Positions 27,617 through 36,102 of a stretch of 60,865 bases of DNA are shown piece after piece. How positions within the stretch are numbered: position 1 is the stretch's first letter; each line of letters opens with the position of its first letter. Source of the DNA: Proteobacteria bacterium UBA6522 (lineage in GTDB: Bacteria; Pseudomonadota; Gammaproteobacteria; Steroidobacterales; Rariloculaceae); contig DJLG01000177.1 in the NCBI GenBank assembly GCA_002434915.1, forward strand, positions 5,001 through 65,865, given 5' to 3'. A program made the translations under genes and the position numbers. The notes beneath the pieces were generated by a model that was given only the letters and a program-made list of their open reading frames with translations, searched no databases and was not told the DNA's origin.

Positions 27617-28242
27617 GCTATCCCGCCATTCTTCTTTGCTAAAAGCCTATCTATTCTTTGTTCTGTCCTATCTATATCTTCTCTTAAGACTTCAACCTCA
27701 CGATTAAATCTTTCAATTTCAATCCTTGGGGGCAGATGACTAGACTCTTCCTGTATAAATTCCGATGTGTTCATCGCCACAGATTTGATAGCCCGATTAC
27801 CCCATTTGGTCAATCGGCGGGCCATATCTGATACCTCATAAGCTAAAACATCCCCAACCAAGTATGAAAGCTCTTCCTCAATCTCTGGGCGTGCGAGACG
27901 CAACAACTCTGAATAACCCTCGATAGTTTCCGTATCACCACAAATAGTAGCTTCAGATGCTCTTAGTTCATTTGCGGTCGACGCACGAATAAGCCTTAGA
28001 AAGGTTATTGGTGTTCCAGATATTGAAGCCGTCATGTCTCTTTCAGCATCATTTTCACTAATCTCATTTATCCTGAGATAAGCATCTTCTGCTTTTAAGC
28101 AGAATTTAAAATTCACATCCTTAACGTTCACCAATAATGTGCGATCTTCTAATGCACGCAGTTGGCTTTGGGCAGTCGAAGACCCATTAATATGATGGTT
28201 CAACAAGCTTTCCATAACTGCCGTAGCTCTGTTAGTAATCAT
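27598..28242 (-). CDS. ubiJ: Ubiquinone biosynthesis accessory factor UbiJ
   Basis: Protein of 214 residues with an N-terminal SCP2-like lipid-binding domain (about 15-110, with LRLIRASTANELRASEATICGD) and a C-terminal helical coiled coil containing EVLREDIDRTEQRIDRLL. UbiJ and UbiK together assist the soluble Ubi complex that carries the lipid intermediates. It lies between ubiE (5 bp) and ubiB (overlap of 19 bases), the usual position. ubiK is also in this window at 38644. The assignment rests on the SCP2 pattern and position. Confidence 0.92.
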   Translation of the reverse strand: MITNRATAVMESLLNHHINGSSTAQSQLRALEDRTLLVNVKDVNFKFCLKAEDAYLRINEISENDAERDMTASISGTPITFLRLIRASTANELRASEATICGDTETIEGYSELLRLARPEIEEELSYLVGDVLAYEVSDMARRLTKWGNRAIKSVAMNTSEFIQEESSHLPPRIEIERFNREVEVLREDIDRTEQRIDRLLAKKNGGIAWGNSD

Positions 28243-28247
28243 TAGCC

Positions 28248-29012
28248 CTACAATTTAAAACCTAGATGTAAGGCAACGATTCCGGCAGATAGATTATGAT
28301 ATTCACAACGCTCAAAACCTTCACTAATCATTAGTTCTTTTAATGCATTCTGATCAGGATGCATCCTTATAGACTCAGCCAAATAACGATAGCTATCAGA
28401 ATCATTTGTAATTAGCCCGCCAAGCCTCGGCAAAACCTGAAAACTATAAAGATCATAAATGGAATTAAGAAAACTTATTTTAGGCTTAGAAAATTCAAGG
28501 ATTAATAATCTTCCGCCTGGCTTTAACACACGATACATGTCAGCAAGAGCTGCCAACTTATTCGTTACATTGCGTAACCCAAAACCTATGGTGACACAGT
28601 TAAACTTGTTACTTTCAAAAGGAAGTTTTTCGGCATCAGCTTGCGTATAGGCCACGTTTTTAGCAAAACCTGCATCAGTAAGCGAATCACGGCCCTTATG
28701 TAGCATACTTGAATTAATATCCGTTACTACAACAAGACCGTTAGATCCGACCTGATGAGCCATACCTTTACTAAGATCGCCGCTACCTGCCGCAACATCC
28801 AGCGCAAAATCACCATTCCTAAGGGCAGTCTTTGAAAGCGTAAATTTTTTCCACGCACGATGCATACCAAACGACATAATGTCATTCATCAAATCATATC
28901 TATCCGCTACTGAATCAAATACAGCTCCAACACGAAGACTCTTGTCATCCAAAGGAACACGCTCAAAACCAAAATCAGCAAATTGTTCAGTTTTTTTCTG
29001 GTTCTCTGCCAT
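28248..29012 (-). CDS. ubiE: Ubiquinone/menaquinone C-methyltransferase UbiE
   Basis: SAM-dependent methyltransferase of 254 residues that C-methylates the benzoquinol ring. The SAM site is DVAAGSGDLS (72-81); the family stretch VFDSVADRYDLMNDIMSFGMH is near 31-51 and the acidic loop of motif II is VVVTDINSSML. The end carries the conserved SAGIVALHLGFKL. Its start overlaps the DUF971 gene 3' end by 26 bases, implying coupled expression with the hslVU-DUF971 genes upstream. Confidence 0.95.
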   Translation of the reverse strand: MAENQKKTEQFADFGFERVPLDDKSLRVGAVFDSVADRYDLMNDIMSFGMHRAWKKFTLSKTALRNGDFALDVAAGSGDLSKGMAHQVGSNGLVVVTDINSSMLHKGRDSLTDAGFAKNVAYTQADAEKLPFESNKFNCVTIGFGLRNVTNKLAALADMYRVLKPGGRLLILEFSKPKISFLNSIYDLYSFQVLPRLGGLITNDSDSYRYLAESIRMHPDQNALKELMISEGFERCEYHNLSAGIVALHLGFKL

Positions 29013-29394
29013 TCATATCCACCATTCTTTGATGACCCGCCTTATCAAGGCGCTCGAGATACTTCTTCCAATTATCTTCATAGCGCGACCCCAGTTCGTA
29101 AAGTATTGGCCATGAATAAAGACCTGTATCATGTCCATCATCAAAAATTAGTCGAACCGCATAGCGGCCAATCGCTTCAATTTTTTCAATATTTACCCCC
29201 TCCTTGTTGATAACCAAAATTGGCTCATCTGCGCCATGTCCCTTAACCTCGGCTGAAGGTGAGTGGACCCTTAAGTATTCGGCAGAAAGACTAAATCGCA
29301 ATCCATCAGAAAACTGGATTAATAATTGACGAGAACGTTTTTGCAACTTTATATCCGTGGGATATACGCCTGTTTTTAATTCCTGAATGCTCAT
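28987..29394 (-). CDS. DUF971 family protein (gamma-butyrobetaine hydroxylase-like N-terminal domain)
   Basis: Protein of 135 residues containing the DUF971 fold: LKTGVYPTDIKLQKRSRQLL, LRFSLSAEYLRVHSPSAEV, INIEKIEAIGRYAVRLIFDDGH and the W-P-I-L-Y-E-L-G motif at the end of the domain. The fold is the N-terminal domain of gamma-butyrobetaine hydroxylase and is often found alone beside hslUV; in some bacteria a related protein is linked to iron-sulfur metabolism. It shares ATGA with the hslU stop and overlaps ubiE. Function unproven. Confidence 0.88.
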   Translation of the reverse strand: MSIQELKTGVYPTDIKLQKRSRQLLIQFSDGLRFSLSAEYLRVHSPSAEVKGHGADEPILVINKEGVNIEKIEAIGRYAVRLIFDDGHDTGLYSWPILYELGSRYEDNWKKYLERLDKAGHQRMVDMNGREPEKN

Positions 29395-30695
29395 AAAATG
29401 TACCGTGTTAGATCCTCATCTTGGGCAAGATCACCAAGATGCTGACTCACATAGGCAGCATCAACCTTAGTTGCATGACCCTCTTTATCTGCAGCTTCAA
29501 ATGAAATCGATTCCAAAAGTCTTTCCATAACTGTGTGTAGTCGTCTTGCTCCAATATCTTCAGTGCTTTCATTAACACGAAATGCTACTTCAGCAATTTG
29601 TTTTATCCCTGTTGAATCAAAATAAAGATCCACACTTTCGGTTGCCATTAGCGCCGTATACTGTTCCGTCAATGATGCATCAGGCTCTGTTAGTATTCGA
29701 ACAAAATCGTCTGCCACAAGAGCTGATAACTCTACTCGTATTGGGAACCGGCCCTGAAGTTCTGGGATAAGGTCTGCTGGTTTTGCAACATTGAATGCGC
29801 CAGATGCAATAAACAGTATGTGATCTGTGCGAACCATTCCATAACGAGTGCTAACCGTACATCCCTCAACAAGTGGCAATAGGTCACGCTGCACTCCCTC
29901 TCTGGAAACATCTGCGCCTAGAGTGTCAGACCGGCGCGCCACCTTGTCTATTTCATCAATAAAAACGATCCCATTCTGCTCCACAGCCGTGAGTGCCTGC
30001 AGCTTAATATCTTCTTCATTAACCATCTTTACTGCTTCTTCATCAGTTAACAATTTCAATGCATCCCGCACTCGAAGTTTTCTCGGATTAACACGTCCAC
30101 TAGACATATTTTGAAATAAGCCCTGTAATTGGTTAGTCATCTCTTCCATACCGGGTGGCGCCATAATCTCTACGCCTACTCCCGCTGACTGGACCTCTAT
30201 TTCAACTTCCCGATCATCTAATTCACCCTCCCGTAATTTCTTTCTAAAACGCTGTCGGGTTTCGTTATCTTGCTCAGCACTAGATCCTGGCAATAGTGCA
30301 TCGAGGACTCGATCCTCCGCTGAGTCCTGAGCACGGTGTCTAACCTTTGCTACCTCATCCTCTCTAACCATCTTTACTGCCATGTCTGCAAGATCACGTA
30401 CTATCGTGTCAACTTCACGCCCCACATAACCAACCTCAGTAAATTTAGTTGCCTCCACCTTTATAAAAGGCGCGCTTGCAAGCCGAGCAAGTCGCCGAGC
30501 AATTTCTGTTTTTCCAACACCAGTTGGGCCAATCATCAAAATATTTTTTGGTGTAATTTCGCTTCCAAGTGGCTCTGAAACCTTTGATCTACGCCATCTG
30601 TTTCTCAGTGCAATCGCAACAGCTCGCTTAGCATCATTTTGACCAATAATATGTTTGTCCAGTTCTTGGACTATTTCTCTGGGTGTCATAGACAT
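29391..30695 (-). CDS. hslU: ATP-dependent protease ATPase subunit HslU
   Basis: AAA+ unfoldase of 434 residues that feeds substrates to the HslV peptidase. Walker A is GPTGVGKTE (56-64), the pore loop GYVGRE is at 89-94, Walker B is GIVFIDEIDKVAR, and sensor regions lie in ELQGRFPIRVEL and GARRLHTVMERLLE. The extreme C-terminus DLTRYIL, which docks into HslV, is intact. The I domain (about 110-230) is present. It lies 73 bp downstream of hslV in the same transcription direction. Confidence 0.96.
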   Translation of the reverse strand: MSMTPREIVQELDKHIIGQNDAKRAVAIALRNRWRRSKVSEPLGSEITPKNILMIGPTGVGKTEIARRLARLASAPFIKVEATKFTEVGYVGREVDTIVRDLADMAVKMVREDEVAKVRHRAQDSAEDRVLDALLPGSSAEQDNETRQRFRKKLREGELDDREVEIEVQSAGVGVEIMAPPGMEEMTNQLQGLFQNMSSGRVNPRKLRVRDALKLLTDEEAVKMVNEEDIKLQALTAVEQNGIVFIDEIDKVARRSDTLGADVSREGVQRDLLPLVEGCTVSTRYGMVRTDHILFIASGAFNVAKPADLIPELQGRFPIRVELSALVADDFVRILTEPDASLTEQYTALMATESVDLYFDSTGIKQIAEVAFRVNESTEDIGARRLHTVMERLLESISFEAADKEGHATKVDAAYVSQHLGDLAQDEDLTRYIL

Positions 30696-30768
30696 TTCAG
30701 TACACTCTCAAAAGTAGTGGTGTGCTATAAAACTGAGCTGAAACTCGGCCTTCAACTAACCAAATTCT

Positions 30769-31299
30769 TTAAAGCTCTTCTATAGTGATTTTATGATTGG
30801 TGTATACACAGATATCTGCAGTAATAGCCAGTGATTTTTCTACAATACTGCGAGCATCAAGCTCCGTGGTATCCAGAAGAGCGCGTGCCGCTGCTTGGCA
30901 GTACGCACCTCCAGACCCTATCGCCAAAAGTTCGCTCTCTGGTTCAATTACGTCTCCAGTACCAGAAATAAGTAACGATTGCTTTTCGTCTGCAACTACA
31001 AGCAGAGCCTCAAGGCGACGAAGCATCCTATCTGTTCTCCAGTCTTTCGCAAGCTCAATTGCAGCACGTGTTAGGTTCCCGTATTGCTCTAACTTCTTCT
31101 CAAAATATTCGAATAAGGTGAACGCATCAGCAGTTCCTCCCGCAAAACCTGCCAATACATTTCCATTATGAAGACGACGAACCTTTCGTGCATTACCCTT
31201 CATAATCTTATCGCCCATGGTTACCTGGCCATCGCCACCCATGGCAATGCCAGCCCCACGTCGGACACAAATAATGGTTGTACCATGAAAATTTTCCAT
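30769..31299 (-). CDS. hslV: ATP-dependent protease peptidase subunit HslV
   Basis: Proteasome-like peptidase of 176 residues. The mature N-terminal nucleophile should be Thr 7 in the N-terminal MENFHGTTIICVRR, requiring removal of a six-residue propeptide, as in many non-enteric HslV proteins. GGDGQVTMGDKIMKG and AGFAGGTADAFTLFEYFE are conserved. Assembles as a double hexamer with HslU. No sigma-32 promoter of convincing quality is visible in the 72-bp upstream spacer. Confidence 0.95.
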   Translation of the reverse strand: MENFHGTTIICVRRGAGIAMGGDGQVTMGDKIMKGNARKVRRLHNGNVLAGFAGGTADAFTLFEYFEKKLEQYGNLTRAAIELAKDWRTDRMLRRLEALLVVADEKQSLLISGTGDVIEPESELLAIGSGGAYCQAAARALLDTTELDARSIVEKSLAITADICVYTNHKITIEEL

Positions 31300-31371
31300 A
31301 TCATCACTCAGGCAAATACAAACAGTCCTAATAAAATAGTAGTTCCTAAATCTAGTTAATAAAAATTCATC

Positions 31372-32268
31372 TCAGGAACGCCGAGCCCGCGGGTGAGCCT
31401 TATCATATATTTGGGCTAGATGCTGGAAGTCAAGGTGCGTATATACTTGGGTGGTGGAGATACTTGCATGCCCTAATAGCTCCTGTACCGCTCGCAAGTC
31501 ACTGCTTGACTCCAACATATGGGTAGCAAATGAGTGTCTTAGCATATGTGGATGAATAGAGGTTGAGGCTCCCTGCTGCATACCCCAACGCTTTAATCGA
31601 GCCTGAACAGTCCTACAGGCTATTCGGGTCCCACGCTGAGTTACAAATATGGCCTCTTCTTCTTTCTTTGCCATCGACGCTCTAATTAACATCCAAGCCT
31701 TTAGAGCTTCTAGAGCATGCCTACCTACAGGAACCACTCGTGTTTTATTGCCTTTCCCAATCACACGGATAGTGCCATCCTGAAAATCAAGATCTGCTAG
31801 ATTTGAGCTGACGAGCTCTGCAAGCCTCAAGCCAGAGGAATAAAATAACTCTAGAATTGCTCTATCTCTCATGCTTAATGCATCTTCTGTACTTAGTGTT
31901 AGAAGGCTTGCTACCTCATCAGCATCTAGCGTTGCAGGCAACCGCCTAGAAGGTTTAGGCGCTTGAATGTTTATAGCAGGATTTACTGAAACTACTCCGG
32001 TACGCATTAAATAACCAAAGAAGCCTCGAATCGCGGATAACCTACGTGCCACACTCCTCGGACTAGCACCCTTACGGTGCGATTCGGATGCAAATCTGCG
32101 AATAAAATAAGAATCTACTGACTCAATACTTACCGATTGATTCTTACAAAAATCAATTAGTGCATTTAGATCTCGCCGATAAGCGCTCACTGTATGTGGC
32201 GAAAGTCTTCGTTCCTTCTCAAGGTGCCGAATGAAAGTATCGATTCTGGTTTCAAGATCCTGCGACAT
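31372..32268 (-). CDS. xerC: Tyrosine recombinase XerC
   Basis: Site-specific tyrosine recombinase that resolves chromosome dimers at dif together with XerD. I place the start at ATG 32268 (298 residues); the frame extends to 32301 but the typical N-terminus (RIDTFIRHLEKERRLSPHTV) follows the internal Met. The catalytic Arg is in SSGLRLAELV, the H-x-x-R box in HMLRHSFATHML, the second His in LLGHASISTTQ and the nucleophile Tyr in QVYTHLDF. It overlaps the DUF484 gene by 17 bases, in the conserved dapF-DUF484-xerC order. Confidence 0.95.
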   Translation of the reverse strand: MSQDLETRIDTFIRHLEKERRLSPHTVSAYRRDLNALIDFCKNQSVSIESVDSYFIRRFASESHRKGASPRSVARRLSAIRGFFGYLMRTGVVSVNPAINIQAPKPSRRLPATLDADEVASLLTLSTEDALSMRDRAILELFYSSGLRLAELVSSNLADLDFQDGTIRVIGKGNKTRVVPVGRHALEALKAWMLIRASMAKKEEEAIFVTQRGTRIACRTVQARLKRWGMQQGASTSIHPHMLRHSFATHMLESSSDLRAVQELLGHASISTTQVYTHLDFQHLAQIYDKAHPRARRS

Positions 32269-32998
32269 TTGGTCCGTTCTTTGCACTAACAGCTGCATCA
32301 AACAATAAAGCGGCTGTCACTACCTCTCCTAATCGGCTTAGAAAATCCATGCCTTTTCCAGGATTAAAATGATCGGGGTCTTTACTGCCTATGACAATAA
32401 ACCCAAGTTTTTCAGGGTCCCCCAAAGGGATTAGGGCTGATGAATTAATTTCAGATGCGCCATGCTCAAAAACGAATGTTTTCTGATCATCCTTAAGCTG
32501 CCCACATCTAGGCTGACTAGAGCGCAAAAAGCTTGCGAAGGAATTCAAATTCTCATCATTATCATCGACTATTTTAGTAAAACTATTATTTGATAACTCA
32601 TCGTTGGCTACTGATGAAAAAAGGATTAAAACAATTTTGTCTGCTAAAAAACTTGTCTTTAAAGTGGCTTCAAGTAATTTTATTCGCTCAATACAGGTCT
32701 TTGACTTCATTAGAGTCACTGCAAGCTGGTGAATTTTTTCTAATACAACATGATTATCTTTAGCAACTGCAACAAGCTCATTAAGTTGTCGTGTAAGTTT
32801 GCTATTACTCTGACGTAGCACATCGATTTGACGCTCTACAAGCGAAACGGCATCACTACCAGCATGGTGTGAAAATTTAAGATCAATCAGTAACTCTGGA
32901 TTTTCTTCAAAAAAATGTGGGTTGCTACTGAGATATATTGCTACATCTTCTTTTGACAAAGCATTTGCGGCAACATCCCGATTTTCTTGTTGGCTCAT
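32252..32998 (-). CDS. DUF484 family protein (GAF-like)
   Basis: Protein of 248 residues matching DUF484, found between dapF and xerC in many gammaproteobacteria. The N-terminal AIYLSSNPHFFEENPELL and SLVERQIDVLRQSNSKLTRQL (a coiled-coil) are family hallmarks, followed by a GAF-like domain including SALIPLGDPEKLGFIVIGS and DFLSRLGEVVTAAL. No biochemical role is established. It overlaps the dapF stop by 4 bases (ATGA) and the xerC start by 17 bases. Confidence 0.9.
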   Translation of the reverse strand: MSQQENRDVAANALSKEDVAIYLSSNPHFFEENPELLIDLKFSHHAGSDAVSLVERQIDVLRQSNSKLTRQLNELVAVAKDNHVVLEKIHQLAVTLMKSKTCIERIKLLEATLKTSFLADKIVLILFSSVANDELSNNSFTKIVDDNDENLNSFASFLRSSQPRCGQLKDDQKTFVFEHGASEINSSALIPLGDPEKLGFIVIGSKDPDHFNPGKGMDFLSRLGEVVTAALLFDAAVSAKNGPNVAGS

Positions 32999-33819
32999 AA
33001 TTCTATATGCCCCTCATATACCTTAGTTACAGGACCCGACAACCATAGCGAATGCCCTGGCCCTAACCATTGAACCTTTAGTGTGCCCCCCATAAGTTCG
33101 ACTTGAACATCTGCATCTAAGAGACCCCATCGTCTGCCAACTGCTACCGCGGCCGCCGCACCTGTTCCACAGGCCCTGGTCTCACCAACACCACGCTCAA
33201 AGACTCGTAACTTCAAATTATGCGAGCCTAAAAATTCTACGAAGCCAATATTGACGCTCTGTGGAAAAAACGCATGGGCTTGTAATTCAGACCCCAGTAT
33301 ACCGACGGGAGCCTTATCAACCGAATCAACCTGAATTATGGCATGTGGATTACCCATAGAAACTGCGCCTATCTCGATAGATTCGTTTTCTAGTTCCAGT
33401 AAATACCGATCAGATTCAACATCCACAAGAAATGGCAGCGCCGTCGGCATAAAATTTGGCTCACCAAGGTTGATCGCCACCGTATCATCAGACTGTAATT
33501 TAGCCTCAACTATCCCGGCCATGCTTTCCAGTACTAATTCGCTGCTTTCTGATTCGGCGGCAAGATGCCAGGCTATGCATCGTGCGCCATTACCGCACTG
33601 TTCAACTTCTGAACCATCTGAATTGAATATTCGATAATAAACAGCAACGCCTGATTGAATGGGTGTTTGCAGAACTAATAGCTGATCAAAACCTATACCG
33701 ATACGTCTATCCGCCAAACGGCGCACAATATCCTTGCTTGGTAAAGCCATACCATCTGGCCAATGAATTATCATAAAATCATTGCCGAGACCGTGCATTT
33801 TTGTAAATTCAAGTTCCAT
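32995..33819 (-). CDS. dapF: Diaminopimelate epimerase
   Basis: Cofactor-independent racemase-fold enzyme of 274 residues interconverting LL- and meso-diaminopimelate for lysine and peptidoglycan. The catalytic cysteines are C75 (NSDGSEVEQCGNGARC) and C217 (GVGETRACGTGAAAA). The N-terminal FTKMHGLGNDFMII is diagnostic. It heads the dapF-DUF484-xerC operon and is divergent from ubiD. lysA, which often precedes dapF, is not adjacent. Confidence 0.96.
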   Translation of the reverse strand: MELEFTKMHGLGNDFMIIHWPDGMALPSKDIVRRLADRRIGIGFDQLLVLQTPIQSGVAVYYRIFNSDGSEVEQCGNGARCIAWHLAAESESSELVLESMAGIVEAKLQSDDTVAINLGEPNFMPTALPFLVDVESDRYLLELENESIEIGAVSMGNPHAIIQVDSVDKAPVGILGSELQAHAFFPQSVNIGFVEFLGSHNLKLRVFERGVGETRACGTGAAAAVAVGRRWGLLDADVQVELMGGTLKVQWLGPGHSLWLSGPVTKVYEGHIEL

Positions 33820-33869
33820 AGTACTAGTAATAACCTGCTTTGCCGTTTAACTTGCTCTTGAGGATTATA

Positions 33870-35375
33870 GTGGATTCAATCGTTACCAAACCTAAAACTA
33901 AGCATGAAGATCTTAGATCCTTCCTTTTGGAGCTAGAGACTCACGGGGCACTGCGTCGCATATCAAAACATGTGTCACCCCATCTTGAAATGACGGAAGT
34001 ATCTCAACGAACACTTGAAAATGGTGGTCCAGCGCTATTATTTACCAACACAAAAGATTCAGATATACCTGTGCTAACAAACCTCTTTGGGACACAGGAG
34101 CGTATTGCCGCAGCGCTTGGAGCTACATCAACAGAAGTATTTAAGGAGCTTGGCCAGTTACTTGCTTCTCTAAAGGCGCCAGAACCTCCAAGAGGTCTTG
34201 GCGAGGCTTGGCAAAAACTGCCGCTGGTCAAAAAAATTCTCAACATGTCTCCTCGTATTACCAAACGCGCCTCTTGCCAAGAAATCGTCGTTGAACCTGA
34301 CGATGTTGACCTCAGTAAATGGCCAATACAAACCTGCTGGCCAGATGATGCTGGGCCATTAATTACCTGGGGTCTTACCACTACGCGTGGCCCAGCCGAG
34401 GGACTAACCGCTTCCCGACAAAATCTTGGCATATATAGACAACAAGTCATAGGTCGGAATCGGATTATTATGCGTTGGCTTGCACATCGTGGCGGAGCCA
34501 CTGATTTCTTGGCTTGGTCCAAAGAAAATCCAGGAGAACCGTTCCCAGTAGCCGTAAGCATCGGTGCGGATCCGGCTACTATATTAGCTGCCGTAACTCC
34601 AATACCAGACTCTCTTTCAGAGTACTCATTCGCTGGACTTTTACGTGGTGCGCGCACTCAGCTGACACGCTGCCTTGGTTCAAGCTTAAATGTGCCAGCC
34701 AATGCTGAGATAACCCTCGAAGGGGTAATCGTTCCAGGAGATACCGCTGAAGAAGGCCCATTCGGCGACCATACAGGTTATTACAATGAGGTTGAGCAAT
34801 TTCCTGTCATGACGGTAGAGCGAATAACCCATCGACGTGATCCAATATATCACAGCACTTATACTGGCCGACCACCTGATGAGCCCGCAATACTTGGGCT
34901 TGCGATGAACGATATGTTTGTCCCTATTCTTAAAACGCAGTTTCCGGAAATAACTGATTTTTTCCTCCCAAGTGAAGCCTGTTCTTACCGGGTTGCCGTC
35001 GTAAGCATCCGAAAACAATATCCTGGTCATGCCCGAAGGATCATGTTTGGTATTTGGTCATATTTACGTCAATTCCTTTATACAAAAATGATTATCGTTG
35101 TAGACGAGGATATAGACGCCAGAAACTGGGCTGACGTGATATGGGCTATGAGCACACGAATGGACCCAGCTCGAGATACACAGCTTGCCGAGTCCACTCC
35201 AATCGATTATCTAGATTTTGCTTCTCCTGTTGCGGGCCTAGGATCAAAAATAGGATTCGATGCTACCAATAAGTGGCCTGGCGAAACTAATCGAAGCTGG
35301 GGAAAGCCAATAAATATGAGCGAAAAAATTGTTACGCGAATTGATAAACTTTGGAGTGAACTTGGTATTGATTGA
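33870..35375 (+). CDS. ubiD: UbiD 4-hydroxy-3-polyprenylbenzoate decarboxylase
   Basis: Prenylated-FMN-dependent decarboxylase of the ubiquinone pathway. The frame extends to TTG 33840 but I prefer GTG 33870, with GAGGA at 33860-33864 five bases upstream, giving 501 residues. Family stretches are DLRSFLLELETHGALRRI, NLGIYRQQVIGRNRIIMRWL, the metal/prFMN region EGPFGDHTGYYNEVEQFPVM and the C-terminal KIGFDATNKWPGE. It would depend on UbiX for its cofactor, which is not encoded here. Together with ubiB, J, E and K it makes this window rich in ubiquinone genes. Confidence 0.94.
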   Translation: MDSIVTKPKTKHEDLRSFLLELETHGALRRISKHVSPHLEMTEVSQRTLENGGPALLFTNTKDSDIPVLTNLFGTQERIAAALGATSTEVFKELGQLLASLKAPEPPRGLGEAWQKLPLVKKILNMSPRITKRASCQEIVVEPDDVDLSKWPIQTCWPDDAGPLITWGLTTTRGPAEGLTASRQNLGIYRQQVIGRNRIIMRWLAHRGGATDFLAWSKENPGEPFPVAVSIGADPATILAAVTPIPDSLSEYSFAGLLRGARTQLTRCLGSSLNVPANAEITLEGVIVPGDTAEEGPFGDHTGYYNEVEQFPVMTVERITHRRDPIYHSTYTGRPPDEPAILGLAMNDMFVPILKTQFPEITDFFLPSEACSYRVAVVSIRKQYPGHARRIMFGIWSYLRQFLYTKMIIVVDEDIDARNWADVIWAMSTRMDPARDTQLAESTPIDYLDFASPVAGLGSKIGFDATNKWPGETNRSWGKPINMSEKIVTRIDKLWSELGID

Positions 35376-35460
35376 CAACTACAGAAGCAGAATGGACTTT
35401 TATAGTAATGCTAGCTATTTTGTAGTCATCAACACTTAAATCCATTTCTACGGAGAATAA

Positions 35461-36102
35461 ATGCGACATATACTAGTGACAAACGCAAAAGGCGGATGCG
35501 GTAAAAGCACTATCGCAACGAATCTCGCAGCCTATTACGCCTCTGAAGGTTATACCACAACCCTGGCCGACTATGATCAACAAGCAACTACGCTTAATTG
35601 GCTGGATGAACGACCAGAAGAGTGTGCCTCTATTGTCGGACTAGCAGCTTTTGATGACGGACTTCGTTATCTGCCGAGAAATACTGACTATTTAATTATT
35701 GATGCTCCTGCCGGATCCAAAGGTCCGGAACTTACAGCCCTTGTTAAACATGCCGAAACAATCATCGTTCCTATCATGCCCTCACCAATTGATATTAAAG
35801 CTGGAACCGCATTTGTTAATGAGCTGCTGAATAAGGGAAAAATCGTTAATAAAAAGGCTAGGGTAGCTGTGATAGCCAATAGAGTTAAAGAAAATACCAT
35901 TATATTTCAAGAGCTTGAAGATTATCTCGAGAAGCTGAAAATCCCTTATATAGCAAAGCTTAGAGAGGCTCAAAATTATATTCGAGCCTATCAACGAGGA
36001 CTAGGCATCCATGAACTGCCTTACTATCAAGCCTGGCAAGACTGGGAACAATGGGATGAGCTTATCGAATGGCTGGATTCGAGACGCTCTCAGCCTCGAT
36101 AA
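35461..36102 (+). CDS. Orphan ParA/MinD-type ATPase
   Basis: ParA-family P-loop ATPase of 213 residues with the deviant Walker A KGGCGKST (10-17), switch I-like ADYDQQATTLNWLDER (36-51) and Walker B YLIIDAPAG. Length and motifs match small solitary ParA-like proteins of proteobacteria, not the chromosomal soj that is paired with parB; no parB or parS-like gene is adjacent. A clear ribosome site (CGGAGAA) precedes ATG 35461. Its 3' end overlaps that of the convergent hemY by 41 bases. Cargo is unknown; chemoreceptor or polar-complex positioning are possibilities known from the family. Confidence 0.85.
   Translation: MRHILVTNAKGGCGKSTIATNLAAYYASEGYTTTLADYDQQATTLNWLDERPEECASIVGLAAFDDGLRYLPRNTDYLIIDAPAGSKGPELTALVKHAETIIVPIMPSPIDIKAGTAFVNELLNKGKIVNKKARVAVIANRVKENTIIFQELEDYLEKLKIPYIAKLREAQNYIRAYQRGLGIHELPYYQAWQDWEQWDELIEWLDSRRSQPR

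Noticed and set aside
30797..31171. 124-residue plus-strand frame
   Set aside because: Antisense shadow of hslV, Ser/Arg/Ala-rich.
31300..31371. Heat-shock (sigma-32) promoter before hslV
   Set aside because: No sequence near CTTGAAA with a matching -10 is present at suitable spacing.
34004..34657. 217-residue open frame on the minus strand
   Set aside because: Lies wholly antisense to ubiD, has Ser/Arg/Pro-rich low-complexity composition and no family pattern; ubiD is secure.
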